Source: Romanomermis culicivorax
Taxonomy: Eukaryota > Nematoda > Enoplea > Mermithida > Mermithidae
Direction: 5' to 3'
NCBI GenBank assembly: GCA_963922205.1
Contig: CAWUHX010000270.1
Span: 310,001-374,000, forward strand
DNA length: 64,000 nt
The position numbers and the translations under genes were made by a program. The stretch's first letter is position 1; each line of letters opens with the position of its first letter. Below, piece by piece: positions 46,401 through 57,800 of the stretch. Under the pieces are notes generated by a model. That model was not told the origin of the DNA and did no database searches. It saw nothing but the letters and a program-made list of their open reading frames with translations.

Positions 46401-49400
46401 ATAGAAGACCATCTCCATTTGTAAAAAGATGATAAAAATAGTAGACATGAAGAAGAAAACAAGAAACAGGTCCAATTTACATAAAAGGGAAATTAAAGTG
46501 AGAAATAGTAGTAAATGAGAAAAATAAAAAACTCACCCCATATCGGAAAAAGAATCGAATGGATTCCGAGTCCGAGAAAAAACATGAATAGAATTGAAAA
46601 ATAGAAAATAAAGTATTATCTACATATATCAAAACACACTTGCATTTGTAAAAATCAATAACCAAAATATGAAATATCCACTTGAAATATAAAGTAAGTA
46701 AATAAGCGAGCATCAAAAAGAACTTTCGTTTAAACGTAAAAGCAACATTGCTTACTAGGTATGTAATTTTTTGATTGGGACAACTGCATGCATAGTTTTT
46801 GGTTGCGAAGAAAATTTGTGATGCTCTCGTTCATTCTACGAATTCACAATTGTTCCTTTTTGTAGGTTCTTGGCAAAAGCTCGACGAAGAAAGCGACGAA
46901 GAAAAAGACAGTGAAACGACTACAAATAAAAAATCTGACGACAAAAAAGCGTCGTCGTCGACGTCTGAAAAGCGGAAAATTAAACCCTTGACGATGCGCG
47001 ATTTCGCCGTTATCGATCTAGCCGACAACGGCCTGGAAACGTTGCAATGTATTTGGTGCGGAATGTTCGTCGAAACGTTAGGCTTGGCGCAACATTTCGC
47101 CGAAATTCATTACGGCGAAGTCGAAACGCCCAAATGTAATTTATGCGTTCAAGAAATGGTTATCAACGCTCGCTTTATGGTAATTTTGAGGAGGATAAAA
47201 TTTATTTTTCTTTGGTTTCGTTAAATTTGTCGACTATAATGAATGGATGGGTCAAATTTTTTTACCCCTGTCGAGGTGAGGAAGTTACCCTGGCAAACTC
47301 AAGTTAATTATGACATGATGAGCAAACTCAAAATTGTAAATAATTTGAAAAGTAGGTAAGTTTGACTCCATTTTTACCGTTTTTAATGTGAATAATTTGA
47401 ATTAAATTTGAAGTTCATTGTCATTTTTGGTTTCAACTAGTGGTGTGGATCATTTTCCATCAAATACTATCGCATTTCATTATTCACAAGTTTTGTTAGT
47501 GAGAAGACTATTAATAAACTTCCTGATATTTTTGTTCAATTTAGAATGGAACTCTTTCATACATGCGCATAGGGAGGAGAGCCCGGGGATTATCCCCGGG
47601 CTCGGCCTTATTTCAGGGATTTACTGCTAGTCAATTTCGGCCGACCAGTCTTCCGCTGTACAATCAGTGGCTGCATACACGCATACGGTCAGGGGTCCCA
47701 GGGTATAGAAAGTGACCAAAATTGGTCCTTAAAGTAATTTTTTTCCAGAAATCAGGTATATAGTAATTTTTTTACTTTAAAATGAAATTTTATTGCTTTT
47801 TGTATGTTTTTTTGTACTTTTTTAAAATTTAAAACACAAACTGTGTTTTAAATTGAGCTTTTTTGTAATCTAATCTTTTCAAAATGTTTGTTGCATTTTA
47901 CTTTGCCTAATTTTTTGTTTATAGTAAACCTTTGCCCAAATTTTTGGCCCATAGTAAACTTCTGCCAAATTTTTTAGGGTAGGGTAAATCCATACCCTGC
48001 GTGCATGTATGAAAGGTTTCTTTGCAACAACATTTCTTTGCTCCATTATTGACAAATTGATATTCACACTGAACATTAAAAGTGCCAGTCAGTAGGAATA
48101 ACTGAACATCATGTTGGTATCCTAAATAAACTGTACTTTTAAAAAAATTAGGAAAAAAATTTGCTACCCAACGATTTTGGGATTAATCCCCGGCCTAAAA
48201 CTGGTACCGTGCACTTGTATGAACTCTTTGATGTTAAGAGTCCTATTAGAACTGTAAATATTCTCTGACATATTTCCAAACATATGTATAATTGGGGGCC
48301 CCTCCAGAAATCGTCGGCCATATGACTAGCTATGGGGCAAGCCCCCCCAGGATTTTCCAGCCAAATGGTAGTCATAGGGATTCAAATACTTTTGGTCGAA
48401 AAATACTGAAACGCCAATTTTTCGATTTAAGAAATGTCAATTTTCGAACAAAAATGATTAAAAACGTCAATTTTCTCGGTGCTTCGCGCCATAAATATAT
48501 TTTTTACGGTTTTTTTAGACAAAAATTACTATTTCTTAAAGCGTTTCCGGACTTTTTTGGTAAAAAATCCATTTTTTTTCAGAGACACCCTCCCTTAAAT
48601 TTTGGGGAATCAGTAACCCCCGGTTCCAAAAAAGTCGCTCGACCCCCCCCCCCCCTCCAGACCTTGGGGCCTGTGCAGTTTACAGGACAGGTTACTCAAC
48701 TGTTTCAGTCAAACTTCTAAAAGCGTGTTTTTCTTTCATAGCTTGCATTAGTATGCTCGTAAAATATCGAAGAAAATAGTCAACTTTAGTTTCAATTTGC
48801 TTGTTAAGTGATGGAAATAAATAGCATCAGAGGCCAATGTCAGAATATGCGAATCAGATTTATACTATCAAAAAGTCACCTATTTCTCAATCCCAATTAA
48901 ATCATTCTATATTTTAAATATTTTTAAATTATAATTCTAATTTTCATAAAAAAAAGAGAATGTTTTGTGAGGAAATTTATCAAACCGTCAGCTGAATAAC
49001 CGAGTATGATCATTTTTGCCGTTTTCGATCGATGTTTGAATGGTTAACTTGAGCATTCCCCAGTCCCCATCAATTTTCCAGAAATTCCCCGGCCGAGGTC
49101 GGTGGGAATTTTCAGCTCCCCTGGTACCCTTCGTTATTGGCATAAAGAATATTCAAAAAATGTTAAATTTGTCATATTTTACACAGCAAAGACTGGGCAT
49201 GGATCTTCGAGTTACTTTACCCGACGAGCACCACTCGAAATGCGGTTTATGCGACAAAGCATTCCAATCGGAACGAGAATTGGAAAAGCACGCTCACAAA
49301 GTTCATTCGGCAAACATACCCTCGCCGCCAAAAATTTCGTCGGTTGGCGAGAATTCTGCCGGCGTGTCGTTTAGCGCCGACGATGACCAAATGGCGACGT

Positions 49401-49441
49401 CGTTTAGCCCTGAAAATAGTGCGTCGGAAAATGAAGGTTGA
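43444..49441 (+). CDS. C2H2 zinc-finger protein (437 aa, 6 exons), family member not recognised
   Basis: Exons: 43444-43522, 43778-44070, 45445-45701, 46002-46117, 46866-47179, 49187-49441; phases agree and sum to 438 codons with TGA. The start follows TTTCCGTATCAAAA and gives an acidic N-terminus (DDECEDDETEEL). Zinc-finger-like motifs: CGLCGEIVPYETLFSEHLPDAH in exon 2 (C-x2-C-x12-H-x4-H), CGLCQAIISLNKKFEIVHLV then RHFNCWH in exon 4, and CIWCGMFVETLGLAQHFAEI then H plus a CNLC pair in exon 5. Exon 6 has CGLCDKAFQSERELEKHAHK then VH. Exon 3 encodes a basic, Arg-rich helix-like segment (RSMARERVLRAMRR) without a finger. Exon 5 has an acidic/Ser stretch. Fingers are widely spaced rather than in a DNA-reading array. 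Nuclear location is inferred; no specific orthologue could be named. A weak donor at the end of exon 6 leaves open a further exon. Confidence 0.75.
47554..48019. mobile_element. inverted-repeat element containing a GC-rich hairpin, ZnF intron 5
   Basis: Ends match in inverted orientation: CTTTCATACATGCGCATAGG at the left and CCTGCGTGCATGTATGAAAG at the right. Inside the left end a perfect 11-bp stem with 3-base loop (47579-47603, GAGCCCGGGGA/TCCCCGGGCTC) stands out. GCATACACGCATACGG and repeated (C)TTTGCCCAAATTTTTGGCCC words follow. No coding capacity. Confidence 0.5.
48160..48715 (+). repeat. palindrome-family repeat copy in ZnF intron 5
   Basis: It contains GGTGCTTCGCGCC (48478-48490), a long C run (about 48644-48656) and CCCCCCAGG/CCCCGG words, as in the unit at 40655-41110. 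The 142-codon open frame across it reads like repeat translation. Confidence 0.5.
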
Positions 49442-49971
49442 ATTTATTTTTATATTTGAAAAGCTGTATCCGATTTTATATTGTTAATTTTTTTAAAATA
49501 ATTAATGGTGCGTTTTTAGGGAAACCTAGATTTACAAAAAAAGATAGAAAACGTTGCCTGCTCCCAGGGTTTTTTTTTCATTTTTTCTCCACAGGCCAAT
49601 TGGCTCCTAGGGTCAAAATTTTACAGGTCAATCTAAATTTCAACAAGCCAAAACTAAAAAGTTTGTAAACGAATGTTGGAGTATAAAAATGGTGCTTTTT
49701 TCAACAAATTTATTCAAAAGCGCTCTTCAAAATCGCATCAATAGCCCACATTACAGATAAATCATTTTGAATACATTCTCAATCAAACACAGGATAATTA
49801 TACTCATGTATTAGATCAGTCATTATTCAAATCAAACATCAGGGTTATTTTTTCAAAAGCTAGGCAGCAAAGTGCAACTTGGAGAAAAAATTTGGCTGCA
49901 CAGATACATTCTTAGTTGCTCTCCTTAAATTGATTAAATTGATACAGTACTCTGCGTTGATACCACTGCTT
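49442..49971. other. intergenic between ZnF stop and assembly gap; nothing recognised
   Basis: AT-rich DNA. No exon that could complete the SLC1 gene on the minus strand was found, and there is no clear polyadenylation signal for the ZnF gene. Confidence 0.5.
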
Positions 49972-50071
49972 NNNNNNNNNNNNNNNNNNNNNNNNNNNNN
50001 NNNNNNNNNNNNNNNNNNNNNNNNNNNNNNNNNNNNNNNNNNNNNNNNNNNNNNNNNNNNNNNNNNNNNNN
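49972..50071. other. assembly gap, 100 N
   Basis: Exactly 100 N, the usual placeholder for a gap of unknown size. The minus-strand SLC1 exon at 50126 ends 54 bases to its right with its downstream exons missing. Confidence 0.99.
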
Positions 50072-50125
50072 TGCTAATTATATTCAGAATGAGCCTTACA
50101 AAAACTATTCCCGGATTGAACTCAC

Positions 50126-52304
50126 CTAAAACGTTCATACCATCCTTGAACTCTAGTTCGTGCTTCATTTTGAACAGAGTTTCGTTCAATGCGATCAACT
50201 GTTCTATTTTACTGCTATTTTTTACGGGAACTTTCACGTATTTTGATTGTACTTGTTGAAACGTAGCTCGGACGATATTTTCGGGAAACATATTCCTGCA
50301 ACAGCTATGGTGCATGACCTGGAGAACATTTTTTTCTCACTTTTCATTGCAGACCTCAACAAATCTAGCGACGTATCCAAACTAGAAACTTCTTTTGTGC
50401 TGTCTTTCGTTTCATTCTGGTCCTTCATATCTATGTGGCCGGGATGTATGGTCAACACTAGGAAAATTCCCAAAATGACAGCGATTATTGTGGTCGTGAA
50501 ATAGTAAATGCAAGCGTAAACGCCCATTTTGCCGCTTGATTTGGCGTCCAGTTGCGCAAGGCCTTGAAGATGAAGAATACTTTTGGCGATATTTTGGACA
50601 ATAGGCCAAGGTGTAGCGAGCCTTCAAGGATACGACACAAGACATACTGTTACGAAGTCGGTATAGAGCTACTCTATTAGTTTGATAGTTTTATATTGCC
50701 AGTTTAATGCTGCCATGAACATGCAAATTGCACGAAGTGTTCAAAAACAAAGATTTTACTTTCCATTAATGGAGAAATTTCAAACAAATAAAAGATTCTT
50801 CAAAATAAAAATGGCTTGGGTGTGAAAGACTATGAATTACAAGAATCGTGAGACCATGTTTAAAACTGTAAATTTTTTTCATTGAATGTCTGTATCAGAA
50901 TTCAATATTTTTCGAATTGTAAGATGGCTCGGATAAAAAATTTTCAGCTTCCCAATAAAAGAAACGTATAATACGACTAATAACTGCATCAGGGCTGAAA
51001 ATTTCGCTCTTGAGGAGTTATAGTCTGTTATAGAGCTGTAAATTTGCGGGCTATTATATATTTTCTCTTAAAAATTTTTTGTATGAAACATTCTTTAATG
51101 AAATAAAGCTGTGCGTAAGACAGTATTCATCCAATATAGAAGCATTCTAAGAAAGATACAGCATATTTATTTATTTGTTACCATATTTATTCATTTATTT
51201 AATTCAAAACATTAATACCTAAATTTTTGTGCAGAAGTCACACTAAACCACCTAGAAACATAAATTTTTATTTGTTTTTACAGATATTTCATTATGTTTC
51301 ATAACTGATTTCATTTATTGATGGCTGAAGATCAAAGACTGATATTCAAAAAAAGTATGTTGCATAGTTATAAGATGGTTAAATTTATACTTCAGTTAAA
51401 ATAAACCCTTGATATTAGATAAGAAACATTTACATTCCATTAGCTGAAAATTTGTTTATAAAACTTTCAAGACACTAAAAAATGCAAAGTAATTTTGATG
51501 AATTATCAACATCACACTGATAAAAATATATGAAAAACAAGACGACAGCATGAATAAAAAAGGAAAGCCGACAAGTTGAGTCTTCTTTTTCAGGACTTCG
51601 GGAGTATTCTGCGAAAATCCAAGGAGAGCACATGATTCATTTAACATACTAATTCAGATAATTTTTTAGAATTTAGTTCCTTTCCTACCAGACTCTCAAA
51701 TTCCTGTAAGGGTATTACCGTTCAGCGAGATACTTTGTATCGGTTTTGCTTTTAAATCTGATTCAACAATTATTTTATGGAAAAGCCATATCTGACCAAT
51801 AACAAAATAAGTCATGAAAAATTTCGATAGAGCATGATGAAAGTACGTAATCCGAAAAAATCATTGTTTCGGGAGTAAATAGAGTTGATAAGTGTATAGT
51901 AAATCTGTTGTTTATAGTACTCCACGATAATAGTTAACATGAAAATTTCACTATAATTTTAGATCTAAATGATAAAATTTAACAAGTTCTATCAATCATT
52001 TTTTACCATTTGAGGATCGAATGTGATTAAAATTTCGTCAAATTTTTGCTTAAAGATTCAGAATCTTGATCAGCGACAATAATAAAGTCAAATAATTCCA
52101 TCTACCTGAGATCAGTGAAGACATAATCAACGGTAGAATCATCATTTTTAGTAAATTCATCAGGATTTCTCCCGGAAACGAGATGATCATGACGGTGGTA
52201 GTGGACATTGAAAACGATCGAAGGCTGCATCCTAATATGAGGCCCATAATCACCGATAATACGGTCAAAAATAACAATAAATTGTCTGACAACCATCGTC
52301 TGAA
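50126..52304 (-). CDS. SLC1 (EAAT/GLT-type) Na+-coupled glutamate transporter, partial
   Basis: Three minus-strand exons: 52304-52106 (acceptor TTATTTCAG, donor TCAG|GTAGAT), 50562-50355 (acceptor CTTCAAG) and 50295-50126 (acceptor TTGCAG, donor TTAG|GTGAGT). Phases agree throughout. The first gives TM1-TM2 ([38 protein letters not shown] then SSLISG). The second gives [22 protein letters not shown]3 and TIHPGH. The third gives [14 protein letters not shown], the large loop and KDGMNVLG, leading into TM4. SLC1 proteins clear glutamate at synapses by cotransport with Na+ and H+. About 192 residues of a usual 500-560 are present. The initiating exon was not found to the right. The substrate-binding core (hairpins and TM7-8) should lie to the left, at or beyond the N gap. 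The family is certain; the paralogue is not. Confidence 0.9.
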
Positions 52305-52390
52305 CTGAAATAAAAAAAATGAGTAATATCACAGAGTATTAAAAGGAAGACAGAATGGAGAAGAAAGAAGGCAAAGACAAAACAACAAAA

Positions 52391-52480
52391 CAAAATGAAG
52401 CAATGCGAAACGAAGTAAAACAAAATAAAGCAATGCGAAACGGAGTAATACAAAATGAAGCAATGCGAAACGAAGTAAAA
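52391..52480 (+). repeat. 30-bp minisatellite, three units
   Basis: CAAAAT(G/A)AAGCAATGCGAA begins at 52391, 52421 and 52451, exactly 30 bases apart. It runs into the pentanucleotide array to its right. Confidence 0.85.
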
Positions 52481-52505
52481 CACCAGCAAAACAAGACAAA
52501 ACAGG

Positions 52506-52790
52506 ACAAGACAAGACAAGACAAGACAAGACAAGACAAGACAAGACAAGACAAGACAAGACAAGACAAGACAAGACAAGACAAGACAAGACAAGACAAG
52601 ACAAGACAAGACAAGACAAGACAAGACAAGACAAGACAAGACAAGACAAGACAAGACAAGACAAGACAAGACAAGACAAGACAAGACAAGACAAGACAAG
52701 ACAAGACAAGACAAGACAAGACAAGACAAGACAAGGCAAGACAAGACAAGACAAGACAAGACAAGACAAGACAAGACAAGACAAGACAAA
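52506..52790 (+). repeat. (ACAAG)n pentanucleotide satellite, about 57 units
   Basis: Pure ACAAG units for about 285 bases with a single change (ACAAGGCAAG near 52731-52740), bordered by ACAAA variants. Being a 5-base unit without stops it opens long Lys/Asp/Gln/Arg/Thr or Cys/Leu/Val/Ser frames on both strands; none is a gene. It lies upstream of the first identified SLC1 exon. Confidence 0.95.
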
Positions 52791-53689
52791 ACAAAACAAA
52801 GCACAACACAACAAATAAATAAAAAAGGCATAGAGAAGAAAAGGACAAAATAGTTCTGCGTCAATCCGCATGCAGCAATACAGTGTCAGTTCCGTTTGTC
52901 ATGAATCTTTTTCTGTCCGAATGACGCCAAATCATTGAATTACTACCAAAATATCATTTTTTCACCAATTGACGTTTTTCCTGTGAAAAACGACATGTTC
53001 ACCGGGGAAAAACGGACAAGCCGTCTCTATTCACGGATCTAAATGTCTATTTCCTAGCAATATTTGCACAGTGTGTCACAATTACAAAATTTACGTATGT
53101 TTGGATTTTTTGCTTTTGTAAAAAAGTTTTCTTTCTCTGTTCTATTCAAACGACCACACAACAGACGGAAAATGAAGTTCATTTATTTATTTCCTTCCGC
53201 TCATTTTCTTATTTTTTGCCGACTACTGTAATGATCAATAATGTAAACAATAACCCGCAATTATGAAATGCCACTAATAATAGCAAGAATTAGCAATCAT
53301 AAAAAGGTTTGCCTGTTCGAAGAGTCACAAAAGGAGTTCGGTTTGCTGAATAGGCTTTATGAAGAAATTGCATCAAAAGTATTCACGAACAGTAAATTGT
53401 TTTTCAAAGCATTGTTTTCATAGATTTCAAATGAACTGCAGTTTGTCGAAAGATCGTTTTAAATCAATATTATTTCAAATTATCAGTAGTTCAGTATTCT
53501 AACATTGTTATAGTTAATTCCTTTTCAAATGAGCCTCGGCATAGAAATCCCTAAGAAGATGATAAATCTGTATCAGTTTCCGAAAAATGCACTTTCGATA
53601 GTGATGAAACTCATACCAGTACGGCCATTAGAGTTTCAAGAAGCTGTTCATAAATTATTGAAAACATAAAATCGACCAATGTCATTCAG

Positions 53690-54830
53690 GACCACTGCTT
53701 TTTTCTGCACAGTGCAGACTTTTTAGGCTTCGTGCAAATTTTTTTTTTGGTGATTTCTGCACTGGTGCAGAATTTTTTGAGTCGTGTGTTTAATCACATC
53801 GGATACAGAAAAGATGCATTTTGGTGCATCTTAGAAGGTCATAATCTCAAAATTTTCCAGCGCTTCGCGTCGGTTATAACTTTAATAAGCATTATTACTT
53901 ATTTCTTAGCTCAGTGCAGTTTCTAGCATGTCTACCCTCATTCATCATTTAATCTTTAATAGTTTTCATCATCCTAAACGTATTATCTCATGTTTTAATT
54001 GATAATCTTCAATATTTTATCTTGATATTTAATGAAGATTCACATTTTTTCCTTGACACATTTTTTGAGAAAGATCAAAACGTCAAGCCTGTAAACTTTT
54101 TGAAACGATTATTCTTTTCTTAACGTAAAATCAATCGAAAAGCTTCATGGAAGTAGTTTTTGGAAATTTCTTCTCTTCTTACTCATATCTTTTCGGCCGA
54201 GTTCATTAGAGTTTGCGAATTAAATACTGGGTTTGAAATTTTTCAAACATAAATTCTAGAAATTGCGACCTTTGAACAGAAAATTCGAATCTAATTCTTG
54301 AAATAAATGTTCGGAAAATTGATTTTCCAGTGTCGCAGAATGTCAATACCCAAAAAAATTTCCCGCGCTTCGCGCCGGAAAGATCAATATCTTTTTTGGG
54401 CTCTCACTTGTCATAGAGGACGTAACCGTCCATTTCTCATGTAATTCAAAGTCATTATGTTCTTGGATAGTTTGCTGGAAAATTTGTTCCACAATGCTTG
54501 TAGATTAGACTTCGATCAAACTCAAAAATTTCAAATGTTTCCTCAATTTTAATGAATTAAAGGCTCTAAAAACAGCAAAAGGCTTGAAAAAGCTCAAAAA
54601 TACATAAATAAAGCGTCTAAGAGCATTTTTAAGCGAAAAACGACTTCGGGAAAATGGGGGAAACAAACTTTGAACCCTTCCCACATTTGGGGAAAAGGCC
54701 CGGGGGAAAAACAGCGGTAGCAGAAGAAAACTGCAGTGCAGAAACTTTTTTTTGACTTTTCTGCACTGAGCAGAAAGCCCGGCGCAGAAAAAAACACTGT
54801 TCGCGACTTATTTTTTTCTATCGCACATAT
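53690..54830. repeat. palindrome-family repeats with TGCACAGTGCAGA words
   Basis: TTCTGCACAGTGCAGACTTT and TTTCTGCACTGGTGCAGAAT (53703-53771) face GCAGTGCAGAAACTTTTTTT and TTTTCTGCACTGAGCAGAAA (54731-54777). The palindrome variants AGCGCTTCGCGTCGG (about 53859) and CGCGCTTCGCGCCGG (about 54364) lie between. The block is similar to 40655-41110. Confidence 0.5.
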
Positions 54831-54834
54831 GGTC

Positions 54835-57800
54835 TCTTTTTCGCAAAATTCATGAAATACTGACTAACGAAGTTCAGGATAACCAAAAAATGGCAAGGCA
54901 AAAAAGACGACGTCACAGTAATCAGAACAGATCCAAAGCTCATACCTTTTTGATTGGACTGTAGTCAATGTTTCTCCTGTATGCGAACTTCGAAACAAGA
55001 AGAGATGCTTATGTAAATAATAAATAGCCTGTTTTTCACATGTTTACAGATTTCTTTGTTTTCCGTGGGCTTATTTAAAAATAAATGGATCATAATACCA
55101 AAATTCATAATTAAAAAAAAACCATAATACCAAAAAAAACTTTAAAAATTAATTTGTTCTCTAAATTTATAGACTAACTATGTTCTCTTTTTTTTCCAAA
55201 TCAGCCTCGGAAAGAAAAAATATACTCATGCAAATAATAAACAACCAGCGTGTGCGGCGTTGTTTATTATTTGCACCAGATTGACTGTAGCAGTCAGAAC
55301 TACAATTTGAAAAAAGAAAATGTTGGCTTGCAATGCATGATCATCACCTGCCTATGGATCTGTTTACATTTTTTTACATTACGTGAAAATGAATAGAGCG
55401 CACTCGGGAGGTTTCTCGTGAATTTGTTTTTCGTAGATTCCAGATGAATCAACAAAGTTGAGCAGAATTCATTGAAAGGTTTATGTAAAGCCATAATCCC
55501 TCTGATAATTTTTTCTGTTAGTTTTAGACTTATGTCGGATACTTCTGAAGCTTAAGGACGAAAGAAATATTGAAATTTCAGAAAACTATAAATGTTATCC
55601 TTTTGTTATCAACTTTCATGAGTGAGAAGGCCCATTTTCCCGGGATTTAAGGCAAAAGTGCGACTGAATAACGTTTTTAATCAATAAAAAATTCACGATA
55701 AAAACCAGTGGTCTAAGGTAAATGAATGCAGCCCATACGTTCATGAAATTTTGAAGCTAAAAACTATAAAATCGTTTAGTTTAGCATGCTTAGCTAAGTT
55801 ACAGGTGGACGGTTTTCTGGACCACCCTGTTCGAAAGCTGTAAAAGACACTAGAAAAGATTCTCATAACTTACGAAACCCAAGAGATGCAGGAGGCTCTA
55901 GAATGAATCTCCACTATGCATATCTTTGAACAAGGAACTTTTGTTATAAGCACTTACCGCTTCGAATTTGTTCCTTGGAGGAGGCCTCACGCTCAAAATT
56001 ATTTCATAGTTATTATTATTCGTTCGGCTGACTAAAGAACTTCTTTCGTTCATTAATTTGCTTCTAATTAATTATGAATAAGCTAGCGCATACAAGACAA
56101 TTTGTTTTTGAAAAATCCGTTCGCTAGAACTACAACAACGATCCGAAACTGACAATTTTCATTTTATATAAGATTGATTGATAACGTATCACATAATTAC
56201 GCACAGTTGAAGAATTTCCATAGTAATAAGCGTGAAATATGGCTAATTAATGATAAGCAGGTGAAAACCTTCGCAACATGAAGGTGGCGAGGTCAATAAT
56301 GACTAAAAAACAATAGCCCGTATATCGTCAACAATAATTTCATTCGATTGTTAGAGTGGGAGGACTGCGTGGTTCACTGTAAAGAACGTGCAAAGTTTCA
56401 AATTTGAATGAGAAGCATGTTTACTTCAGAATATGATAATTCTAAGCATTAGAAAGAGTTAAGATAAAAAAATTTAGCCACTAAAAGTCATAAGGCAACA
56501 TAATTAGAACGCCGAGCTAATTCACGTAACCATGGTTCATGTGTATAACTGAACGGCAATCTGACAGAATATTGAAAAAGCTAGTTCATGAAGTCACGAG
56601 TTCCAGCATGAATATTAGGATGGTTTACTAAACGGTAAAAAATGGGAGTGATCACATCAATCTGGTTCCGAAAGTGCTCTATAAGACTAAGACTCAATAA
56701 TATGAGACTTTATAAGACTACTTTCGAGTGCCTGGTGTAACAAAAATTGTCTATGCCTACTATTAGCATATGAAAAATATTATCAGGCATGAAAGTTGCT
56801 GCAGAAAATAATTAGCATAAATTACTCTATACTTAAAGGCATTGACGTTCGCAAAACTTGTTCAAGGAAAAGAAAAAGAAAAAATAGTTATTCTCTCAGT
56901 AATTAGTCAATGGAAAACTATCGTACTATGAAAAACGGAAATTGTTAGGTAAACGTTGTAATGAACTGCAAATCTGTCAGATATGTTAATTTTTATATTT
57001 TTTTAGCTTTGCTCTAGATGCATTGATTTTTTGTGCATTTCAAAGTCGGATCGAAACTAATGTTTCAAAAACGCTCAACCTGCCACAAAGGCCTATCAGG
57101 TGCATAGGTACAGATCGAAGTTTTCAGAGCTAATAAAGCGCCAAGTACAACGATAATACTTTTCCTAGAAGATTTTTCAGATCATAGATTTATATATGAG
57201 GTCGAAGAGGTAAATGTCCATTCAAATTGCAACCATGACTATACTGCATAGAACCGTAACATTCGAGCTGAAAAGTTTCACCGTGAAAATTGCAGTGAAC
57301 CAATAAAAACAAGACTTTTGCATCGACGTACCCATTAAGCATCGTTTAATATTCGATCTGAAATTTCAAATACACGTCTCCCAACATGCTCAACTAGACG
57401 AAATAATATTCAAGATTGGCACGTACGTTGATTCACAAGGTTCGAAAGAACACAATCATTGAGAAAGCGTTCTTTTACATCAGTACTCAAGTGACAAATC
57501 TAGACTTTCTCTGATTTGATTTTCATAATCTGCCTGATCTCTGAGTTGGAGTATACAAAATCAAGGGCGGTGTTCTACGAGGTCTATTCCTGCTGCATAT
57601 GTGTCACTATATTCCATTTACTTTGAAATGTAGCATGTTCAATTCTATAAACAATTTTCACCGTGTCGAAAACATTTTACTGTACAAAAACGCTCAATTT
57701 CTCTATAACGATGGAATGGCCAAAATCATAGAAAAACCACAATGCTTAGGTGATTTTTATTTGGATAGGACCTTTTTACACCTCAGTATTACTCAAGAAA

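Noticed and set aside
48292-48720. 142-codon plus-strand frame
   Set aside because: It overlaps a dispersed repeat with C-homopolymers and the GGCGC palindrome and sits in a zinc-finger intron.
52329-52871. Long open frames on both strands (Cys/Leu/Val/Ser or Lys/Thr/Arg/Gln/Asp repeats)
   Set aside because: They are translations of the (ACAAG)n satellite, which has no stop codon in several frames.
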